Source: Rostrohypoxylon terebratum
Taxonomy: Eukaryota > Ascomycota > Sordariomycetes > Xylariales > Hypoxylaceae
NCBI GenBank assembly: GCA_022497145.1
Contig: MU385895.1
Span: 1-64,000 of the forward strand
Direction: 5' to 3'
Length of the DNA stretch: 64,000 nt
The notes beneath the pieces were generated by a model. It saw only the letters and a program-made list of their open reading frames with translations, was not told the DNA's origin and did no database searches. How positions within the stretch are numbered: the stretch's first letter is position 1; each line of letters begins with the position of its first letter. A program made the translations under genes and the position numbers. This document shows positions 58,483-64,000 of the stretch, piece after piece.

Positions 58483-60809
58483 TTACAAATTTACTGCGAA
58501 AATACTATTAGCTGTCGCGAAGAAAAACCCGATTGTGGTAGGGGAGAAACTCACAACATCGATCCACCTTGCCATCCACTTCTCGACCGTGGCCTTGGCT
58601 TCGTCGACAAGTCCGAGTTCTAAAGAAGCCATTGGTTAGCCAATTTCGCAAGTGAAATCTATAAGGGGGAAATGCGAAGTAGACTTACCCAGGAGTAATT
58701 GCACGCCGCCACGGATACCCGACTCAAGCGCGGATGCGATCCAAGCATGCGTGTAAGACGTCTGCTCACCAACAAAAATCATCTGGAACCCAGCGTCAGT
58801 TACCCGTCCCTCCACGAGAAGGTTGACGTTACTCACGTTATTATACGTCTTGAAGTACTCGGGTAAGTACAGCTGATGCTGGCCAATCGTCGGCGAAGCC
58901 CAACTTCCTCCCTCATATGGATCCATCATCCAGCACCGCCTGTTATACTTCCCGGTGTACTGCTCCCTGGCGACTTCGCCGTGGATCTCGGCCATCGCGT
59001 CGACCATGTACTGCACGTGCTCGGCCTCGGGCACGGAGACCCAGCGGGCGCCCCAGTCGCCCGACGCGTACGAGGCGAGGATGGTCGCGGGCCCGCTGCA
59101 GTTGAGACAGTACGAGGGGTAGCAGATGGACCCGATGCCCGGGATGTCGGTCGAGGTCGAGCACCCGCCGTAGATCGGGTTCTCGTAGTGCTCCCAGAAG
59201 CGCGTCTTGTACTCTAGGGCTACCTTGCAGGCCGCTTCGAAGGGCATGTTCGAGATGGCGTTGGAGATCGTCGTGGGGAGGTCTGCGGGCGGTTAGGGTT
59301 TGGAGTTTGGTAGGAATAGGTTGGGGAAAGGGGGCTTACATGGAAGCCTCATCTTCTTGACGATGGAGAAGGGCATGGCGAAGACGGCGTAGTCGTACGT
59401 GGCGTTCTGGAACGTCTTGTCGGTGAACTTGTCCCTCCACTGCAGCTTCACCTTCTTCGTGTCGTCTAGCCACTCCACGCGCTCGATCTTGCGGTTCATG
59501 GTCGTGTCCTTATCTACTAAGGGGTGGAATGACGCAGGAAGTCGGCTTAGACCTCCATCGATGGTTTTCCAGGTCGCCGCGTCGAAGTATACGCCTTCGT
59601 ATAGGGAGTCCCAGAATGAACTCGCGTCGCCGCCGAGAACGTCGGTGTCGTTCAGGGAGGCGTTTAGGTAGTTCACCATGTAGGCGAACTCGGACCAGAC
59701 ATCGCCGCCAAGTCCACCAAGACCATTTACTGTAACTATGGTAAGTATATCATATCAATCCTAGACAAGTCAATCGGTAGCCTACCTAAGAAGTCCTTGT
59801 GAGCCTTGAACATGTTAGTCGCAATCTCAATCATGAAAGTCTCATTAGCGGAGATAGCATCGATCTTGCTAGACAACGCCGACGTAGACGGGTTCTCGGG
59901 ATAAGTGACCTTGAGCGAAGCATTCTCGCTGACTTGTGTCACAGTCGGTGGTAGTCCATTGTCCAGCTTGATACCGTTGTGGTAGTACAGCCCATTAGGA
60001 CTGGACTGGTGCCAGGGGATGAAATCAACACTCCAGTTCTTGTTGTAGTTGTTGATCTTGTTCATCTCACGGGCCAATTGGAAGACCAATTGGTGATCCA
60101 TGATGTTGTAAGACTCGTTCGAATACACGATGGTTTCCGGGAATCGCATAGGTCCCATCTCCTGGTAGGAGTAGTCGAACGGACCGCCGGTCAGGTACTC
60201 GGTATGGACTCTTCCACCGAGTCGCTGAGCAGCCTCGATGATCTTCACGTTCGTCATTCCGGCTTGCGTAAGCACTAGGTAAGTCATCAAGCCCGACATA
60301 CCCGCTCCTACGATAGCCACCTCCTTGCACTTGGCCTCCTTGGCATCGAAGGCGCTGATCTCCTTGTTCTTGAGCAGCTCGACGCCGTCGAACCACGGTC
60401 CCCATGCGTCGATACCGGTAGCATTCGACATCTCGATGCTGTTAGCGCCTCGTCTCTTTAACTTCCTTCTGCTGAGTCGCTGCGGCTCGCTACGGCCAAT
60501 CAGGGATCCCAGCTCGTCCCATGCCGAGATACATCCGTCGAACCACGCATCATCCGGTAGAACCCATACCATCCGCGAGTCTTTGGCTCCCGTACCTCGA
60601 CCGACTGTGTGATGAGCTTCGCTGATGGCCTTGTTGTTGCAGCGGCCATAGGTATACGTCACCTCGCCGTCGATGGGGACATCGATCGATATGTGAATAT
60701 TTGTGAGACGCGAGTTGAGTTCTGAGCGAGTCTCAAGTTTTACTGGAAGAGCTGAGGCTGAAGCTGTAGCTGCCTGGCTCGCCAGAGCGGCGAAGGTTAA
60801 CCAGAACAT
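58483..60809 (-). CDS. Secreted L-amino-acid oxidase (flavin monoamine oxidase family), 4 exons
   Basis: FAD enzyme that oxidises L-amino acids to 2-oxo acids, releasing ammonia and hydrogen peroxide. Exons 60809-59786, 59729-59340, 59282-58689 and 58619-58483 join in frame to 714 residues. The start at 60809 places a signal peptide first (MFWLTFAALASQAATASASA); an in-frame ATG 60 bases upstream is also possible. The dinucleotide fold VAIVGAGMSGLMTYLVL is at about 164-180, then AQRLGGRVHTE and QEMGPMRFPE, a substrate-domain middle, FAMPFSIVKKMRLP, SICYPSYCLNCSGP, and the C-terminal FAD motif FVGEQTSYTHAWIASALESG. The last exon supplies ELGLVDEAKATVEKWMARW. Family is certain; amino-acid preference is not. 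Confidence 0.93.
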
Positions 60810-62668
60810 CTTGGGACTTGTAATGAAGCGTGCAGAGCTGCTGGTCGAGCAACTAACAACGGCCTCCATTGACTATCTACGATATATATACCTGACTTCG
60901 CGCTCCATGCTGACAACCGAGCCCAATTTCCGCCGGCCCTATGAGCAGCTACCATCACATGTTTCAGGGCCGAACGCGAGGCCCTAGCCATGACATTTAC
61001 TTGTGGCCGAGTAGATAGAGAATAGGGCGTAGGGGGATCTCGATACGAAAAAATGTCGCTAGCCTCGCATGGACCGCGAGATCTGATAGGAGTACCTCAT
61101 GGTAGTATTCTTCGAGAGCTCTCCCCAAAAACGGTAGGTGGCTAAGATAAGAACGTGAGAGGATATCAGCTACGTACGACGTGGCTGTCATCTTGGGACC
61201 CTTTCCTTGTTCATAGAGTAAGCTTGTGAAGCGTGAACGTAGGCTGCCTTGTCGACCGCTCTGACGGGTTGTCAATGAAGAAGTCCAACTTTTAGATAAT
61301 CTCATCACCTCATCAAACTGGGCCAGAAACTAGCTGGGTCAGGGTTCCAAGTAGCTGGACCGGAGTGTGCCCTTTGCGGGGATTCTTATCTAGTGACGTC
61401 TGGCAAGTCTGGGTTGGTAAGCATGCGCCCTCCGCATGGTTTTCGATGTAGGACTCTATAACGGACGTTAGATGTACTTTAGGTCGGACTTAGCGTGAAG
61501 TTATCGGTGACATCCAATCGGCGAACGTTGGCGATTCTTGCTCTAATACCTGTATGGCGGTGATAATGTCCATCTTAATGTAGGTGATAGATGGCGGCGA
61601 GACGGGTACTGCCGTTAACCCTGCCTCCGGGCGTGGACTCCACAATGGAACATTTCCTGAATCGGAAACGATAGCAGTTATCTATAGCTACTAGGTACAG
61701 TACGTTGTTCATGGATGCTGGTTAGGTGAAGATAACCTAACTGTCGTTACCTAAACCCTTATAGTAACAATCTGAATAATATTCTAATCAAATCGATCAA
61801 ATCGATAACTAAGCATCTTACCTCTTCGATTTATATGTACGTCTAATATCGATCGGTGTCTCAAAGGAGATAGATCGCGTTGTTGGTTGTTGATAATGGT
61901 CAACAAATGCGAGATTTAGCCTCGCGATCCGAAAATTTGTGCTGTCGTCATCATTTTCGGAGAATAGCTCTCCCCGCATCGGCGTAAGCCTACGATGGTG
62001 AAAATATTTTATCGCGCCCCTTCTGTGGCGAGCTGAAGTTGCGAGCGAATGATAAGCTGACAGGGTAGGTAGGTAATAGTATGCATCCCGCCCTCAAAGG
62101 ATACGTCTGCGAACGAATTGAGTTACGACCAAACTCCGCCCTTCTCACAATTCGGAGTTGGAGAAAACTGGGAGGAAATATGCTAACTTTACCCATGAAA
62201 AAAAAAACACGCTTGGAATAATGCAACAGGTTCACCGAAAACAGAGCTGCAGAATCGAGTTCCCGTTGTCTTAGATTAATATCAAGCTGAAGCCTGAGTG
62301 GCCGAAATCAGTACCATGGATGGCGAAGTGCAGTTATACCGCAGCATGGGCGGTCCATAGAGCCTCAAGGTTATCTGCCACATGGGGACACTAGTTGGCC
62401 TGGGCATATGCGGGGAGAGCTATCACGCCATCGCCCTGGGTTGTTGGTCGAATTATCGAAGAAATTCTTGACCCATATCCTTTTCAAAGCCTCTCGCTGG
62501 GGCTCAGCTGGTGAGGGCTGTGCTTTTGCTCGATTTGATTGCGGGAACCTTTGAAGTAGAGGGCCGATGTGTAAAAAGAAGATATTAATGAGAGTTCGTT
62601 TTTCTCTCTTGAAGAATCAAGGATAAACCCTTTGAAGATTTGTGGTAATTAACAAGTCATTTAGCACG
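60810..62668. other. Divergent intergenic region, 1.9 kb
   Basis: Promoter space for the L-amino-acid oxidase (minus) and the STAND-N gene (plus). A minus-strand open frame of 103 codons (60997-61308) shows no family resemblance. No RNA gene or clear repeat. Confidence 0.45.
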
Positions 62669-63535
62669 ATGGCAGAAGCACTTACACTTATCGGAGGCCT
62701 TGCCGCTATCATGCAACTGAGCGGAAGTATGGTACAACTAACCAGACGCCTGCGTAAATGCATAGATACCATACGTTCTGCGCCTAAAGAAATCGAGTCT
62801 TTCATACTCGAGACGTCCATATTTACAGCCCATATGGGTTATTTCCATAGCCTGACAAAAGAGCTTGCTGATAGGCTGAACCGAAATTTTGAGGCTACAA
62901 GAGCCGACTTGGTTTATAAAATCGCAAGGCAATGCAAGCTGGTCAAGGACAGATTCGCTCATCTTGTACAGCGCTTTGTCGAAATCAATGGCTCTAACCA
63001 TGGCTCCAGTCTTGCACCATTCCATACTCCCTGGGTTCGATTTCTATGGCTTTGGAAGAGGCCTGATATACCAGAGTTACGATTGAGCATCCAGAGTGCG
63101 ATGAGCAATCTGGTACTACTCTCGAGCTGCTTCCAGCTCGAGGAGAAAATTACAACCCGCGGAAAAAGTGATGAAATGTGCGTGGAACAAGATAGTAGAT
63201 GGTGTTTCACTGCTGACATTGTTAGTAAAATGCTGGAAGGGCAGCTCCAAGACTATAAGTTGATGGCCAGAAAGCTTAGGAACGAACTGGCTAAACGCCA
63301 ACAACGCAAGCATCCGTCAGAAAGGTCACCCGGAATCGATGGTTTAGAGGAATACATCGACAAAATGGCCAAATCACAGAAACCTCTGTTTGCCAAAATA
63401 TCGACCGGAGAGTGGGTCCAAGCAGTAGAGACCGAGGATGGCGTCGTTCCCAAACGTCCATTATCTAGCCATAGCGCAAATGAAAGGTTGAAGGAAAGGC
63501 TTGCTCGTGCTCAGGGATGGGCAGTGATTCAGTAG
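62669..63535 (+). CDS. Fungal STAND N-terminal-domain protein (standalone)
   Basis: The first 100 residues (MAEALTLIGGLAAIMQLSGS; VQLTRRLRKCIDTIRSAPKE; IESFILETSIFTAHM) match the fungal N-terminal domain that usually sits in front of NACHT or NB-ARC modules in STAND receptors. Here it is followed by a helical, basic segment (KLMARKLRNELAKRQQRKH) and a stop at 63533-63535 with no NTPase domain, giving 288 residues. The ATG at 62669 is chosen because the domain starts there directly; an upstream in-frame ATG at 62642 adds nine residues. Downstream, other frames to 63883 contain further protein-like sequence, so the gene may be longer or broken. In the family this domain is linked to signalling and cell death; its role alone is unknown. 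Confidence 0.75.
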   Translation: MAEALTLIGGLAAIMQLSGSMVQLTRRLRKCIDTIRSAPKEIESFILETSIFTAHMGYFHSLTKELADRLNRNFEATRADLVYKIARQCKLVKDRFAHLVQRFVEINGSNHGSSLAPFHTPWVRFLWLWKRPDIPELRLSIQSAMSNLVLLSSCFQLEEKITTRGKSDEMCVEQDSRWCFTADIVSKMLEGQLQDYKLMARKLRNELAKRQQRKHPSERSPGIDGLEEYIDKMAKSQKPLFAKISTGEWVQAVETEDGVVPKRPLSSHSANERLKERLARAQGWAVIQ

Positions 63536-64000
63536 GCAAGTCTCTAGGGCTGTTGCAAAGGCGCGAAGGGCATGCTGTTGGCAATGGACATTTATGGAAG
63601 TGGATCGTAAATGAGGAGTACTTCTTCGTCTTCTTCGTAGATGAACGCCACAAATCGCTGGCCAACCCCGCTGAAAACCCGCTGGGAAGAAACTCGACGA
63701 AAAAAAAGTACAGGGCTTTTGAACTCGGGTAATCGCAGAAAACCAGACGCATCCTCCGGGACAGCTCACGACGGTGGCCCGCAACTACCCGGTGGCTTGC
63801 CAACACCTACTCTTGCAGAAAAGCGGTCAGAACGAGGGGACCCGTCATCAGTTCCCAACAGCCCCTCAGCCCTCAGCGAGTGACTTGAATTGTTCGAAAA
63901 TAAGCTGCAAAATTCAGAAGACGATGGTCCTAGCCCATTTTTGCCAATGGCACCCTTTGGGTGACCTGGGACCTGGTAGCCTGGGTCGAGAAGACGGCCA
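63536..64000 (+). other. Possible frame-disrupted 3' continuation of the STAND-N gene
   Basis: Just past the stop at 63535 a +1 frame reads EEYFFVFFVDERHKSLANP and RNSTKKKYRAFELG (to 63732), and another frame reads a Pro/Ser-rich tail to 63883. The composition looks protein-like and starts where the STAND-N frame ends, but no GT-AG intron of plausible length joins them. Either the STAND-N gene lost its end through stop or frame mutations, or this is chance. The window ends before it can be resolved. Confidence 0.35.

Noticed and set aside
58876..59217. Plus-strand frame of 113 codons over the L-amino-acid oxidase gene
   Set aside because: Antisense shadow of a GC-rich exon; the minus strand encodes conserved oxidase motifs.
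60997..61308. 103-codon minus-strand frame upstream of the L-amino-acid oxidase
   Set aside because: No similarity and no introns or signals; probably promoter DNA of the oxidase gene.

Overview
The window looks like nuclear DNA of a filamentous ascomycete (Pezizomycotina, perhaps Sordariomycetes, though the class is not certain). The support is short GT-AG introns of about 50-130 nt with CTAAC-like branch points, monocistronic genes on both strands with long intergenic stretches, and fungal families: a HET-domain protein, a fungal STAND N-domain protein, the DUF4965-type glutaminase, a fungal L-amino-acid oxidase and HRP1. No tRNA, rRNA or CRISPR array could be supported.

Layout. 0-7 kb is a zone of decay: a truncated, twice-frameshifted pyruvate carboxylase relic, an inverted-repeat element of about 0.36 kb, an O-methyltransferase gene split by a 777-bp terminal-inverted-repeat element and also carrying an internal deletion, and a frameshifted phytanoyl-CoA-dioxygenase-like relic. 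7-13 kb carries an amino-acid permease and a large secreted Ser/Thr-rich mucin-like protein. 13-19.6 kb is a desert without a recognisable gene. 19.6-30.3 kb holds an extracellular glutaminase, an assembly gap in homopolymer runs (about 23.6-23.8 kb), a neutral ceramidase, a BCAS2/SPF27 splicing factor and the PKA regulatory subunit. 33-45 kb is core gene space: ethanolamine-phosphate cytidylyltransferase, a PHYHD1-like dioxygenase, HRP1, the Rab GAP GYP1 and an old-yellow-enzyme-type oxidoreductase. 46.8-55.8 kb has a cytochrome P450, a branched-chain aminotransferase, a coiled-coil protein of unknown function and a membrane-anchored histidine phosphatase. 56-64 kb has a HET-domain gene, an L-amino-acid oxidase and a protein with the N-terminal domain of fungal STAND receptors.

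Most intact genes are unrelated housekeeping or signalling genes, and no co-regulated cluster is evident. Two neighbourhoods stand out. The first is the left-end decay zone: the methyltransferase break can be read base by base, because the element is flanked by the duplicated target CACGCA and removing it plus one copy restores the C-terminal reading frame. The second is the right-end HET / L-amino-acid oxidase / STAND-N group, which recalls fungal allorecognition or defence gene neighbourhoods; that link is inference. Exon models were built by hand from splice signals and reading-frame continuity, and each joined model gives an uninterrupted frame. They are not supported by transcript data.
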